From Gigaspora rosea (Eukaryota; Glomeromycota; Glomeromycetes; Diversisporales; Gigasporaceae), in contig QKWP01000101.1 in the NCBI GenBank assembly GCA_003550325.1, forward strand, positions 127,838 through 191,837: a stretch of DNA of 64,000 nt. The letters are read 5' to 3'. Below, in pieces: positions 35,392 through 47,365 of the stretch (its first letter is position 1; each line of letters begins with the position of its first letter). The notes below the pieces were generated by a model. The model worked only from the letters and a program-made list of their open reading frames with translations, had not been told where the DNA came from and searched no databases. The position numbers and the translations under genes are program-made.

Positions 35392-36199
35392 GTGAGTATA
35401 AAGAATTAATAGATAATTTAGAAATAAAAACAAGTTCACAAAACAAGACCATAAATACTTATTTACCACATCGTAAAAATAATTTCATTCGCATTAATTT
35501 AGTCAGTGAGTATAAAGAACATTTAGTAATTTCTTGAAATAAAAAAAGCAAAACAAGTTCACAAAACAAGATCTTAAATACCTATTTACCAATCATTTAT
35601 TTCATTCGCATTAATTAGTGAGTATAAAGAAGATTTAATAATTTTACTACATAAAAACAGCAAAACAAGTTCGTAAAACAAGTTCATAAATATATATTTA
35701 CCATTCATTATGTACAAATCATTTCATTCGCATTAATTTAGTAGGCGAGCATAAAGAACATTTGATAATTTCTAGAAATAAAAACAGCAAAACAAGTTAC
35801 AAACAAGATCATAAATACCTATTTACCAATAATTTATTTCATTCGCATTATCATTTCATTCAGCGGTGAGTATAAAGAACATTTAATAATTTTACGAAAT
35901 AAAAACAGCAAAACAAGTTCGCAAAACAAGTTCATAAATACTTATTTACCATTCATTATGTACAAATCACTTCATTCGCATTAATTTGGTCGGTGAGTAT
36001 AAAAAACATTGATAATTTCTAGAAATAAAAACAGCAAACAAGTTCACAAAACAAGATCATAAATACCTATTTACCAATCATTTATTTCATTCGCATTATC
36101 ATTTCATTCAGCGGGTGAGTATAAAGAACATTTAATAATTTTACGAAATAAAGACAGCAAAATAAGCTCACAAAACAAGATCATAAATACTTAATTGCA
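35392..36199 (+). repeat. Minisatellite, 7 units of 112-127 bp with dimer pattern
   Basis: Units start at 35392, 35506, 35618, 35745, 35866, 35993 and 36115, giving lengths 114, 112, 127, 121, 127 and 122. Each starts GTGAGTATAAAGAA (one has GCGAGC), has AAAACAAGTTC and ATTTACC inside and ends TTCATTCGCATTAATTTAG or TTTCATTCAGCG. Units 3+4 (248 bp) and 5+6 (249 bp) resemble each other more than their neighbours, a higher-order dimer. Each unit starts like a splice donor and ends like an acceptor. It lies between a Sel1 fragment and a kinase relic. Confidence 0.85.
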
Positions 36200-38100
36200 G
36201 ATTAGAAGATTATAAATACCATAGAAATCCTAAATGTGGAAAATGTGCACATTGTAATTAAGATAACACTCAACCAGCATGGTGACTGACATAACAACAA
36301 AGTGGACAAGTGGAAATAAATATATCGATGATTGCACTAAAGAATTTCAACTTAGAGCCTGGAATTATGAAAATGCGATTGAATGAATCCCATTTAATAA
36401 ATTATCTGATGTTAAAAAAATTGGTAAACGAGGATTTGGTATTGTATATTCTGCAACCTGATTCGATGGCATACATAAAATTGAAGAAATTAAAGTTGAT
36501 GGTGACAACTATTCCTACAAAAGAGCGCGTGAACCAATTAGCATCGTTGCATTCAAACCGTTGGCTAGTTCTGAGAATAATAACGATTTATTAAAAGAAG
36601 TAAACCAATTTATTATTGCTTTGATAATTTATCTAACAGTTTATTGAACTAATAAATCTGGTTAAATTTTAAGTTTAAAAGTCTTATGGAATGTAAAATA
36701 AATCATAGTAATCTCGCGATATATGGAATAACCCAAAACACAAAAACAAAAGAATATTTGATGGTCTTTCAATATGCTGATAATGGAAGTCTTCATAATT
36801 ATTTGACAAAGAATTTTAGTGAGCTTATATGGCAGACTAAATTACAAATACTTGAAGATGCTGCGAATGAGTTAGTGATGATTCATGATGCTGCAGGATA
36901 CATTCATGCAGATTTTCATAGCGGTAATATTTTGCAAGATAAACATGCTAATGAAAAAAACACGATCCTATATCGCAGATCTGGGTTTGTCTAGAAAGGT
37001 AAATGAGAATATTTCAACTGACGAAATTTATGGAGTTATGCCTTAATGTTGCTCCTGAAGTTTTATCAGGCGATAAACCGTTTGCAAAAGCATCAGATAT
37101 TTATGGATTTGGTGTATTATGGCTGGAATGTCAACTGGTCAAAGACCTTTTCTTTTGATGGACGTAAATTTGATACTAAACTTTCAGTAGAAATTTGCAG
37201 GGGATTGCGACCAGAGTTTGCTTCTGGAACACCTAAATGTTATATTGAATTGGCTAAGAATTGCATGAATTCTAATCCACTAAAACGGCCTGATGCTGTG
37301 GATGTTCAGTAGGGTGAGGGGCACAGGGTTCTTGGGCATGCCCATGTGCATGCCCAGAGGCATGCCTTTAAGCTAGAAGGCATGCCCATTTCATTTGATA
37401 TTTAAAAAGTATATATTAAGCAAACATATTTTCTAATTGGTTAATAATATTAACTATTCTAAAGATAATATTTATATAGTAAACACTCTATAATTGCATT
37501 TTATCAGAGAAAATTATATTTATAAAGATCTATATCTGGACTTTAATAAATTATTTTAAAGTTTTTTTTTGTACTAATAAATAAGATCTATATTATTTCA
37601 TCAATAATTATTTTATATAAACAATTTAAGATTATTTTACAGATAATTAAGTTGCAGATAAGTTCAGTTTTTAAACAGTTTATATAAAGCTTTTTCTTTA
37701 TAAATTATACTAATTTTAATTCTAATTCTAAATCACAATGATATAATTATTTGTTTATAAAATAAGTTGTTAATAAGATACAGTCATTGAAATAAATTTA
37801 TTTATAAATTAGTATCTATAAAATAATCAAGTGGTTCTATAAGTTATAATAAAGTGTGTTTATAGAGGGTGCACTTATACAAGAATAGCTATATATAATT
37901 ATAAGGGCATGCCTTTAGTTCAAGGCATGCCCAAAAATTTCACATGCCCCTCACCCTAATGTTCAAAATATAATAAGATTTTGATTGGCTAAAAAAAATA
38001 ACCAGTTCAGAAGATAATGAAATTAAAAAGCAATTCTTGGATGCTGATAAAGTTATTAAATCATTGCCAATACCAAAGCATCCAATGAAATGTACACTAG
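36200..38100 (+). pseudogene. Protein kinase pseudogene, split by a MITE
   Basis: This is a member of the kinase family expanded in mycorrhizal fungi. After an AG acceptor at 36199 comes a Cys-rich start (KCGKCAHCN), then WTSGNKYIDD, and a glycine-rich loop KRGFGIVYSAT. Further on come FQYADNGSLHNYL, the catalytic loop HADFHSGN (36905-36928), ADLGLSRK (about 36979-37003), APEVLSGDKPFAKASDIYG and the C-lobe end RPDAVDVQ. Two codons where the family has Trp are TGA (36384-36386 and 36459-36461), and frames shift around 36980-37180. A 649-bp MITE at 37310 separates the last part, which continues to SLPIPKHP near 38080. It cannot encode an active kinase. Confidence 0.85.
37310..37958. mobile_element. 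hAT-like MITE inserted in the kinase pseudogene
   Basis: It starts TAGGGTGAGGGGCA and ends TGCCCCTCACCCTA. ATGTTCAG (37302-37309) and ATGTTCAA (37959-37966) flank it, an 8-bp duplication with one change, and the kinase sequence resumes after it. Both ends carry repeated GGCATGCC motifs; the middle is AT-rich without a coding frame. A TA-duplicating element is the alternative, but the 7-of-8 match favours hAT. Confidence 0.75.
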
Positions 38101-38311
38101 CAAAATTATTAGCATGAAATTAATTTCAAAGGCAATTTCAATTAAAGAAGGTATTTTATTTTCAACTAATATATTAAATTTATGCTTTATTGATTTATTT
38201 AAAAATAATATATAGTTATTGGATGCGTAGCAGACAATAACTGGAGTTATTTGATAGGTGATTACAATTATATCATGATCTGCATGATCACGATATTATT
38301 GTTATACCTAC
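38101..38311. other. Intergenic DNA after the kinase relic
   Basis: No supported feature. Confidence 0.4.
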
Positions 38312-38416
38312 AAATAACGGTAAGTATCTGACGTCAAATTTGATCTTGAGATGGCTGGGCCCCACAGGGCACAGCCATCTCACGATCAAATTCAATGCCA
38401 GATACGTCAGTTATTG
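38312..38416. mobile_element. 105-bp hairpin MITE
   Basis: Arms of about 50 bp, AATAACGGTAAGTATCTGAC...GAGATGGCTG and CAGCCATCTC...GATACGTCAGTTATT, leave a few bases of loop. It is GC-richer than its surroundings. No certain target duplication. Confidence 0.55.
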
Positions 38417-38435
38417 GTGCGAAGCATTCAATAAT

Positions 38436-39350
38436 GGTATTATCCGATACTCTACGGCGATCAGGATCCTGCTACAAAAATTAAGCTCAAACTAATGATG
38501 TAAACATGGATTAAAAATTTTTTATACTATATGAATTTTTTTACGCTTGACTTTTTTTCTCTTTCACTTTTAAATTGTTACTTGCAAAAAACAAATCCGT
38601 TTTTTGTTAGATCCAAAAAGCAAAAAAAATAAAATAAAACTAGATATCAAATATTTATAAACTAAATTGTAAGCCAACAAGCGACTAAATAAATGAAATT
38701 ATTAATAGTACAATTCATACAAATACTCAAAAAGCAACAGCGAAGCAGGGTAGAATTTTAAATCTCGGTAGCCTAAAGTTGATTACAATTATGGTATTAA
38801 ATCTATCACGAACGAGAATTTAATTATATAAACGAACATAATAAATTTTCAAGCAATTCTCAAGACAAGTAACAATTAGCAATATTCGAAAAAAGCTTTA
38901 TTAAATATATAATTTCAACAGCATCAAAGTCTCTATCTTTGCATTATTTCGTTAAAAGGTTCTTCGAAAATAAATCTTTTATCGTATTCAGCACTATTAT
39001 GTTCCAAGCTATTGGAATAAAAACTAACTATCGCATTTAGAATTATTGTGTTTAATATTTATTAAATTCTTATCGTTATAATATGAATTTTAAGTAAAGA
39101 CTACAAAATAAAAAAAAATAAGAAAAAAGAAAAGAGCATTAGTTATTCACCGTAATTAAAACATAATAACAACAAAAATAGAAAAAATAAATAACAATTA
39201 ACTAAAATACTTAGCTTGCAAATAAAGCTTATTCAATTATAAAATTTTAAACCCAGTTAAAAAAACCGTGGAACTATTTTAAGTATACTAAATACCAAAT
39301 AACTCGATTTATTTGATAGTCCCGATCATATTAGAGTATCGGATAATGTT
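38436..39350. mobile_element. Inverted-repeat-bounded AT-rich element
   Basis: ATTATCCGATACTCTACGGC at the left mirrors the right end, which reads ATTATCCGATACTCTAATAT on the minus strand; both continue into GATC(A/G)GGA. The interior of about 860 bp has no coding frame. Borders are approximate and no duplication was confirmed. Confidence 0.45.
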
Positions 39351-39784
39351 TGTTATTTGTTTCTTTAGATTTCTACATGATTCTACTCAAACAAGCTTTA
39401 AGTTACCAAATATTGAACATTTTTTTTGCATACAACCTGGATACTGTTAGTGTTCAAAGCTATAAATATATTGCAAAATTAGTGTCACAGCTGATGCTGA
39501 AATTGACTGATGCTGAAATTTGGGGTCCCGATTTGAAACTATAAACTCTGCTAAAATCCACATATACACTTTAAATATCAAAGTTATACCCAAATCCTAC
39601 TCTAACTCTATAATACAAAAAGAAAAAACTTGCCAAAAATTTTAAATTTTCATATTAAAATAAGCAAATTTCACATCAGCCGATTTAGCATCAGCCACCA
39701 GAATTATTTTTTTTTGATTTGATTAAATAACAAACATTATTAAAAATAATATTACAAAATTGGTATTAATTGTCCGAAGGACAC
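39351..39784. other. Intergenic DNA
   Basis: A 64-codon frame at 39350-39544 has no recognisable features. Nothing else is supported. Confidence 0.4.
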
Positions 39785-40015
39785 TCACAGGTAGAGCAAT
39801 AGTACACCAGATGTCCATGTGTTAATAAATTCTGAATCCTGATTGGTTAGATCAGGTGTAATACAAAAAACAATAGATTAGGTATAACGTAAAAAATTGA
39901 TTTTATATTTGATATATTACAGACGGAGCAATAGACCTGATGTCTGTTGTGTTAACAAATTCTAGATTCTGATTGGATAGATCAGGTGTAACATAAAACA
40001 ATAGAAAACTGGTGC
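39785..40015 (+). repeat. Two-unit tandem repeat, about 133 bp period
   Basis: Two blocks share GAGCAATAG, GATGTC, GTGTTAA, AAATTCT, CTGATTGG and TAGATCAGGTGTAA in the same order and spacing (starting near 39790 and 39922). A third, partial GATTAGGTGTAATA occurs near 40028. Confidence 0.6.
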
Positions 40016-40119
40016 TTACTGGCTAGATTAGGTGTAATATAAAAAACAACTCAATTTTTATATTTGTCCTTCAGGCTTTCCATTTTCTTAATATAAATTC
40101 AAGGTTTTTAGTTCATGTA

Positions 40120-40554
40120 TAGTGCGGGACACCTAAAGGCTTCCCAAACTTTAAAAGCAAATAGTGTTTAATATAAAAATAATATCAAAAAAATGGGCCA
40201 CTATTTTGTAGTTTAACTAATTTACTACAACTTAGTAGCTCTAATTTTTTAAAACTTATTATATATTTTCAATACAGTATATATAAGTTTAAAAGTGTGC
40301 TATTTTTATATAATACAGAAAAAATTACCTCAAAATAGAACAAGTCATGTGTTTTGGCTCACTGCTATTGGTTAATTTTAAAATATTTTAAAATTAATTT
40401 TAAAAATTAATTTTAAAAATTAATTTTAAAAATTAATTTTAAAAATTAATTTTAACCAATCAAAATGCAGGATTTCAAAAAAACATCAAATTGATTATAA
40501 ATTTTTGAAAATATGACAAGTCATATGACTTCTATCTTTAGGTGTCCTGCACAG
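40120..40554 (+). mobile_element. GTGCAGGACACC MITE, copy 1
   Basis: Termini AGTGCGGGACACCTAAAGG and CTTTAGGTGTCCTGCAC face each other, with TA at both sides. Copy 2 lies at 44280-44664 in the same orientation. The termini resemble Tc1/mariner ends (CAGTG...). Within it, a 13-bp unit, TTTTAAAAATTAA, is repeated about five times (40386-40455); copy 2 has only one or two units. Confidence 0.8.
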
Positions 40555-41879
40555 TATAATTAATAATTTCAAGTTTTGACTGGCCAATTTTTACATAATC
40601 AACAACGTGACTATGTGATCAACCAATCACAAGAAAGTCTTCCTATAAGTTTGAACTTTAGTGTAACAAAAACAATGATGATCTATTATTAGAGGTAGTT
40701 AAAGCGGAGGGAAATTTTAACTGTCTATACGTAGGTGGTACAATCAATAAATATAATAATCAATCACATGCATATATTCAACCAATTATCATTTACACAA
40801 AAACTTTAATTATATGTTTGAAAAATAAATAAAAAAATTTAAAAATTAAATAAATAAAAAAATTAAATAAATTTAAAATAAAAAAAAATAAATTTAAATT
40901 AAACTAAAAAAAAAATAAAAAAATGTACATAATATACTGCATATATATTTGCAATTAATAGTTACTAATTATCTTTTTTATAATCAATAGCAACATAGTA
41001 ATTTGTACATATAAGATCAGTTCCCAGACAATATTTATTTATAATGTTTTTTTTGACTTGTACAAAAAAAATATCTATTACTATGCAGTATTTTCAGATG
41101 ATAAAATATTCTTCTAATATTGAGTTGTTAGCCTGTTTTTGATATTTTCGAGACAGTAAGCATATAAGTTGGTAATTCTATGTATTGGATATTTTGTTTA
41201 AGTAATGACTATGGTTTTAACTAAATGTAGTTGAAAAAATTATTAATAAATATACAATAAATGATACAATGATAAATAATACATTACCTTTTTTTTTATT
41301 TTTTTTATTTTATTTTTTTAATTCATGCTAAAAATTAGATTTAATGTATTTTCTAGTCTAGTTATAAAAACCACTACCTTTCTAGCACTACCTTTATCTT
41401 TAATGCTCCAATATTTGGTATGTAATCTTTTAGTAATCTTGTTTATAATATGTTATCTGTTTTCTATATTTTTTTCTTCTTTAGTTCACCCTGAAGCTAG
41501 TGTTAAAAAAAATTGTTAGACTAAAATTATTTAACAATCAATTACAAATTAAAAATTTTATTAAAAAGCTAATTATTGTAATTGCATAATTTGTGCCCTC
41601 TAATTAATATTTTTTATAATTAAATAACTATGATTGCAATCACAATCATATAATCATAAAAAAAGATTAATCAGAGGTTACAAATTATGCAAATTGCAAT
41701 AATATAAAACCAATTAATCGATTAGTTGGTAATTGATTAATTGATTAGCCAGCTAATCGATTAATTGATTTTCAATTCATATCACTACCTGAAGATTCTA
41801 TATTTACTAATTCTCAGCATTCATATACCTCAAAGCTGTTTTCCTAAATATTCTTTGATATATTTTTCAGGCTTTAGCA
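40555..41879. other. AT-rich intergenic DNA with low-complexity runs
   Basis: A/T-rich low-complexity sequence dominates 40815-40925 and 41285-41325. Near 41700-41787 a run of ATTAATCGATTAG motifs ends TATCACTA, resembling the right end of the element at 27884-28514. The 64-codon frame at 41325-41519 is not supported. Confidence 0.4.
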
Positions 41880-43556
41880 GTTAATAATCGATTAGTTTTG
41901 CAGATATGCTCATGAAATATATATTTGCAGGGTAAAATATATTTATTATAAAATGAATATCAACAACTAAGCGAAATAAGTCCAGGCACACCCTTGCCTT
42001 TTCTAACCTATCTATTACTATACTAGCCTCTTTTACAAGCATTGATTGCATAGGGTAAAAAAATTTATAAATTTCATTAATTATTTTGTTGTCAATACAA
42101 TAAACTAATACTTTTTTTTGTATAAAAGTCAAAAGCAACACTTTTGGCATTGATTTATCTTTTACAATCGAGGAGAATAACTTTATATGATGCACTAATT
42201 AATCTATGTAAGTGTAATATTGTTCTTTTTAACTCACTATGATAAGATTTTAATGTGTTGGTAGATGTAACTTGAAACAAAAGTAGGAAATGCTGTTGTG
42301 CCCAAAGGGCCTATTAGTATGTGTTTTGTTCATAATTTTATTAAATATAGTTGTGAATAGCAGGAACCAGACAAGTACTAATTGCTTTTTGGACAGATTG
42401 TTTACAACCTATTTTTATTTTTTTATGCATAGCTTCTATTATAATTTGTCAGGTTTTATTTTTATAAATTTTCAAAATCCACATATGCATTAAATGGACA
42501 ATGCAGTATAAAACTTCATACACTTGTTTTCCAACAGTAATACCAAAAAATACTTTTTATACTATTGTCCTTGGTGTTACTTTGATCGATTATAATTTAA
42601 CAAGGAGCCCAATACCGATATCTATTTTGAATTAATACAGTGCTCTTGCAATAGTTTCACTATCCTCAGTACATACAAAAAAATGTGGACAGCTTTGCCA
42701 ATATCCATGATTATCACAGATCTATAATGTAAAAAGCATCTAGTTGTGTTTGTTTGTCTTATGAGTGAAGTCCATTAATTTAAGCCATTCATGGTATTGA
42801 AGTTATTCTATCTGCCTATTGTTCATAAAAATAATACCTTCTGTGCATTTTTTTTTAGTAAAATGCTAAGACACATGAAAATGTTTAGTATAAAATCCTT
42901 CTTCTTTTAAATATAAAAGTGTATTAGATAAATCTATTCTAATATTTGCATTACAAACTAGATAAGAGTTCATAGAACACTGAATCTTATATCTGATATT
43001 CACTACCTTCCTTCATTTTAGATACTCAATACTATCATCTAACTCTAGATCATTTTTTGCATATTTTTTTATAGCATTGGTGATTGCCACTAGAGTATAA
43101 TTCTTAATAGCTTTATTCACAACTAAAGTTCCAAATTGTACTTGAACATTTAACCATATCACTTTCACCCAAGATATAAATATAGTCCAGTGAATCTTTA
43201 AAACATTCAATCCAAATCATTTTGAAAGAAGCTAACTACATTATTTATTTTGGCTTTGCAAAGCCCAGCTGGTCAAATATTTGTTTTTCTATACTTTTCA
43301 ATTAGAACATCTTCTTGAGTTTTGATATTTCATAAAGCGGCAAACATAAACCTTCTAGGAGTCACCATTTTAAGTTTATACAAGTCAAAGAGTGTCTATA
43401 TATTCATGACCAAAGGCCACAAAATATTATCAAATTCATTGTTCTGTACTTCAAAGGGATCTTTTATATTAAAAAAAGGAAACACAGCTTAGTATTACTA
43501 GGGCCTGTGATTTTATTCTCTTTATCCATAACCACTGTAAACAATGACCAATCTAC
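41880..43556 (-). pseudogene. Decayed MULE-type transposase
   Basis: The minus strand yields a long series of protein-like stretches in shifting frames: MDKENKITGPSNTKLCFL near 43520, KMVTPRRFMFAAL near 43360, NAIKKYAKNDLELDDSIEYL near 43030, RRYYFYEQADRITSIPWM near 42810, TSTNTLKSYHSELKRT near 42240, and a SWIM-like end FYNKYILPCKYIFHEHI near 41900. The TSTNxxxSYHxxLK motif followed by a C-K-H type SWIM finger is the order seen in Mutator-like transposases. Many stops and frame changes are present, so it is dead, and older than the MULE at 52079. Terminal repeats were not found. Family call by motif only. Confidence 0.6.
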
Positions 43557-44279
43557 TTAAAAAAAAACTATAGAATTTTAAAAAAATAAAGAAATATTAA
43601 AATATATTTTTTTCTAAAGAAAAAAAAAGCTTTGCTTAAAATCTTTTCTTTATACCAAAAAACTAATTCACTTCAAATCATGTAAAAAAAAATTGCTTTG
43701 CTTAAAACTTAAAGAATTGCTTTACTTAAAATCTTGTAACAAAAAAAATTTCTTTATGTAAAGTCTTATTATAAAAAAATTGGTTTGCTTATAATCTTGC
43801 ACAACAAAACAGGAAAAAAACAATGTATAGTACTATAGTACCATGGTAATATAATTATCTTTGATTATCATAAATACCACGTGATCAATATCTGTACACC
43901 TCAACACATGACATGTAAACAATCAAAATTTCCTTCTACTATAACTGACCTCTATTATTAGTATAACCTGTTTGATATACATAAATTAGCTAAGGATCAA
44001 CAAGCTAATTTCTAAAATCTAATTTTAGATCGCTTTTATTTATATGCAGCATTTAGAAAATAGGCATAGACAAAAATTTTATTATGTAAATTAATGCTTT
44101 AAATAAAAAAATATGTAGTCAATTGCATGCTTTATTTAACTCATTTTTGCAAAAAACACTATAAGCCATGTTAATTAAGCTCCTTATATCATAATTTATT
44201 AGTGTGCAAAAAGAATTTAATATTTGTAAAAACTAGAATATATTTATACTTATAAAATATACGAAGAAAAGTTTTAATA
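43557..44279. other. AT-rich intergenic DNA
   Basis: Contains loose repeats of TTTGCTTAAAATCTT-type motifs (43625-43800). No gene is supported. Confidence 0.45.
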
Positions 44280-44664
44280 TAGTGCAGGACACCTAAAGGC
44301 TTCCCAAACTTTAAAAGCAAATAGTATTTAATATAAAAATAATATCAAAAAAAATGGGCTGCTATTTTATAATTTAACTAATTTACTACAGCTTAGCAGC
44401 TCTAATTTTTTAAAACTTATTATATATTTTCAATATATATGAGTTTAAAAGTATACTATTTTTATATAATACAGAAAAAATTATCTCAAAATGGAACAAG
44501 TCACATGTTTTAGCTCACTGCTATTGTTAATTTTAATAATTGATTTTAAAAATTAATTTTAAACCAATCAAAATGCAAGGATTTTAAAAAAACATCAATT
44601 TTGATTAGAAATTTTTAAAAATGGAACAAGTCACATGACTTCCACCTTTAGGTGTCCTGCACTG
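44280..44664 (+). mobile_element. GTGCAGGACACC MITE, copy 2
   Basis: It aligns along its whole length with 40120-40554. Termini AGTGCAGGACACCTAAAGG and CTTTAGGTGTCCTGCACTG are better preserved here. It is shorter, mainly because the internal 13-bp repeat has fewer units. Confidence 0.8.
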
Positions 44665-45141
44665 CACTTTAAAAAAACAAAATACAACTCTTTCCAATAA
44701 TCACTTGGACCAACTTTTCCAAATATCGACCTGTAGAAAAATTTATAGTTAATGTATAAAATAATTTACAAAACTTCTCTTTATGAGTGTCTGGGATACG
44801 AGTTCAATCTGGGAATAACTAAAAAAGAGATGAAAATGACTTTCTTAGCCTTGGCTCCCTGTATAAAGCTCAAGAACTATCGAACGTAGTTAGCTATAAT
44901 ATAGCTGGAGGTATTTGTCAATATAACTTAAATCTTGGTTTAAGTTATAATGTTAATATATTATTCTATAAACTACAAAACTTACATAGTATTAAATCTA
45001 TAAAAACAAGTTGGTCTCTCTGGCACCTTCCTCATCCCTTTGATTCTTTTGAAATTTTGACAAAGTGGGCATTTTGGTTTACCCCACCAAAAGATCAGCA
45101 ATATTTACCACTTCCAAATTAGAAATACGGCTACCATATTG
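44665..45141. other. Intergenic DNA
   Basis: No supported gene. ACGAGTTCAATCTGG near 44798 looks somewhat like a polymerase III B box, without other tRNA features. Confidence 0.35.
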
Positions 45142-45394
45142 CAGTGTTGTCACTTGGACACTTTTTGGACATTTTGAACATTTTTTCAAATTAAAATTAC
45201 TTAAAATTTTATTAAGATAATCTATTTTAATTTTTTCACCAATGAGTCCAGCACCTAAAAAAATATCTAATTATATATTTTTTTTAAATTACTTTATTGA
45301 TTAGTTAAACATGGAACATAGGCTTGGACGATTTTGAACAATTTTGGACGTTGAACAAAGTACATAATATGGACACGTCCAAGTGACAACACTG
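45142..45394. mobile_element. hAT-like MITE, 253 bp
   Basis: Termini CAGTGTTGTCACTTGGACA and GTCCAAGTGACAACACTG face each other. CCATATTG (45134-45141) and CTATATTG (45395-45402) flank it, an 8-bp duplication with one change. Subterminal TTTTGGAC/TTGAAC motifs repeat. No transposase frame. Confidence 0.75.
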
Positions 45395-46362
45395 CTATAT
45401 TGGACTCAAGTCACCAATAGATTTTGGTTTTACTAAAATAAACAATGAATGACACATGTAATTTCTTGAAGAATTCACCAAAATGAAATTTCTTTCTAAA
45501 GGTTCCTTTTTTTTAGCTGTAGTGTATTATATATACTTCTCTGCAATTTAGATAGAGTTTTTTGCTAGTATTAGTTTTTTCCTTCATATATATGATAAGT
45601 TAAATTAGATAGAGCAAAGACTTCTTTATTTAGTCTCAAATAATTTTACAACTCTACACAGGTTAAAGTGACTGTCAGTTACATTCCCATAGGGTTTTAT
45701 GTACTTTTATTAAACTTGTTTTTTCTTTTTTCTTTCTTTTTCTTTTCCATTCTCTTATTTATTATTGACATCACCCTTTCCCCTGTTTTTTCTTTTTTCT
45801 TCTTCCTTTTTTTTTTAGTTTAGTTTTTTTTTTCTTTTTCTTTTTTCTCTTTTTTGAAAGTTTGATGTAATTCCAGTAATTCAGGTTACTGGTATGGTAT
45901 ATCGCATTTGAGCACTTATTTAGAAGTAGCTGAATGATGTTAGGTTTTATTAGTTTTGAAAATTATATCAAACAATAACAATATAATATATAAATATTAT
46001 TTTAAAAATTTCAAATAAAACTGTAACAAGACTTGCCAAAAAGGAAAAAATATTTTCAAAAAAAATGTGAGCACATTTGATTAAAAATCTTTAATTTGCT
46101 TTCTAATATATTATAAATTTTAAATAAAGGGTTTTTAATTAAAAATTTATATTATGCAAAATGTAAATTATATTGTATAATAAAAAAACTATATATTTCT
46201 CTCTAAGTATGTTAGTTTGTTCTATTAACAAAAGGTTCAATCTTTAAAATTTTATCAATAAGCACATCAGAAAAGTTAAGTCTTATTTCATATTTATGAT
46301 ACAAATAAATACAAAATCACAAAGTACGTTCTATATAGATCTATATAAAATTTTATATAAAG
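45395..46362. other. Repeat-derived and low-complexity DNA
   Basis: A block near 45440-45465 matches 327-350. A pyrimidine-rich tract, TTTTCTTTTT-like, spans about 45715-45855. No gene is supported. Confidence 0.45.
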
Positions 46363-46988
46363 TGTCACAGGATATAATGCGATATTTTACATAATGGGTA
46401 ATCATTTAAAATATATTGCACCACATTTTAGAAGACAATTAATTATGCATAATCGACAATGCATAATTGACAATTATGATTGACAATGCATATCAGCAAT
46501 TCACAAAAGATTCACCATACAATTAATTGTGCATAATTGATCATGCACGCTTGGGTTCGGCTTATAGCAGAATGATTTAAAAACCATACAATCTATCATA
46601 TAATATACATATAATAATAGCATTGTAGATAGAGTATTGTATGATTTAGTCTTGTAGTTTTCATAAAATTCTATAATATTAGATTAGCGATTTGCATAAT
46701 ATTTATAAAGTATAAAAGAAGGATGTTTTAGCTCTTCTACTAAGCAGAAATCTTCGAATTAGCTTATAATTAAATCTACTATAAATATTAGTGTTTCAAT
46801 CCGTATCTGATCAATTCAGATGGATCCGATAATTTGGATTAAATACGGATATCAGTATCTGATAATTTTTAAGGATAGATCCGTAATGCATTACGGATTA
46901 TGGATAAGGATTATCAAGATTATAATCCTAGATATCTTTTGTGTGATTGGTTGATTTGAATTAACTTCAGTAGTAAGCTTAATATATG

Positions 46989-47038
46989 AGTGTTGCCAAG
47001 GAAAAGTAGCACCTCAACTTTTTCTCTTGGCAGCACTC
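46989..47038. mobile_element. 50-bp miniature insertion inside the kinase fragment
   Basis: AGTGTTGCCAAGGAAAAG and CTCTTGGCAGCACTC form a hairpin, and ATATATG lies on both sides. The kinase reading (IYGLTKNTETN) resumes right after, as if the segment had been inserted at that spot. Confidence 0.5.
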
Positions 47039-47040
47039 AT

Positions 47041-47365
47041 ATATGGATTGACTAAAAACACAGAAACAAATTGAATATTTGTATTTCGATATGCTGTTAA
47101 TGGATGTTTTCATAAGTTTTAAGAATGAAATACTGAAATTTTAACAAATTAAATTAAAACTATTTGACTATATTTCAGAAAATTTGAACAAGATGATGGC
47201 ATTAATAAAAGTCTGCAATTTTGTATTTCGATCTAGGATTGTCTAAAAAGACAAATGAAATGTTTCGGAAGGTGGTATTTATAGTGTTTTTTTCCATGTC
47301 GAATAGAGATTTTATTAAGACAAGGTTTACATCTGCTAATATTTATGGCTTCGGAGTTATTAGTC
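47041..47365 (+). pseudogene. Captured protein-kinase fragment
   Basis: Stretches match the kinase relic at 36686-37130 in order: YGLTKNTETN then FVFRYAVNG (compare YGITQNTKTK, VFQYADNG), then DLGLSKKTNEM (compare DLGLSRKVNEN) and FTSANIYGFGV (compare FAKASDIYGFGV). The catalytic loop between them is missing and stops occur, so it is not a functional domain. It sits wholly within the hAT-like element. Confidence 0.7.

Noticed and set aside
37308-37960. TA duplication, Tc1/mariner type, for the MITE in the kinase relic
   Set aside because: TA is present at both ends, but the longer ATGTTCAG/ATGTTCAA match and the TAGGG start explain the site better as hAT.
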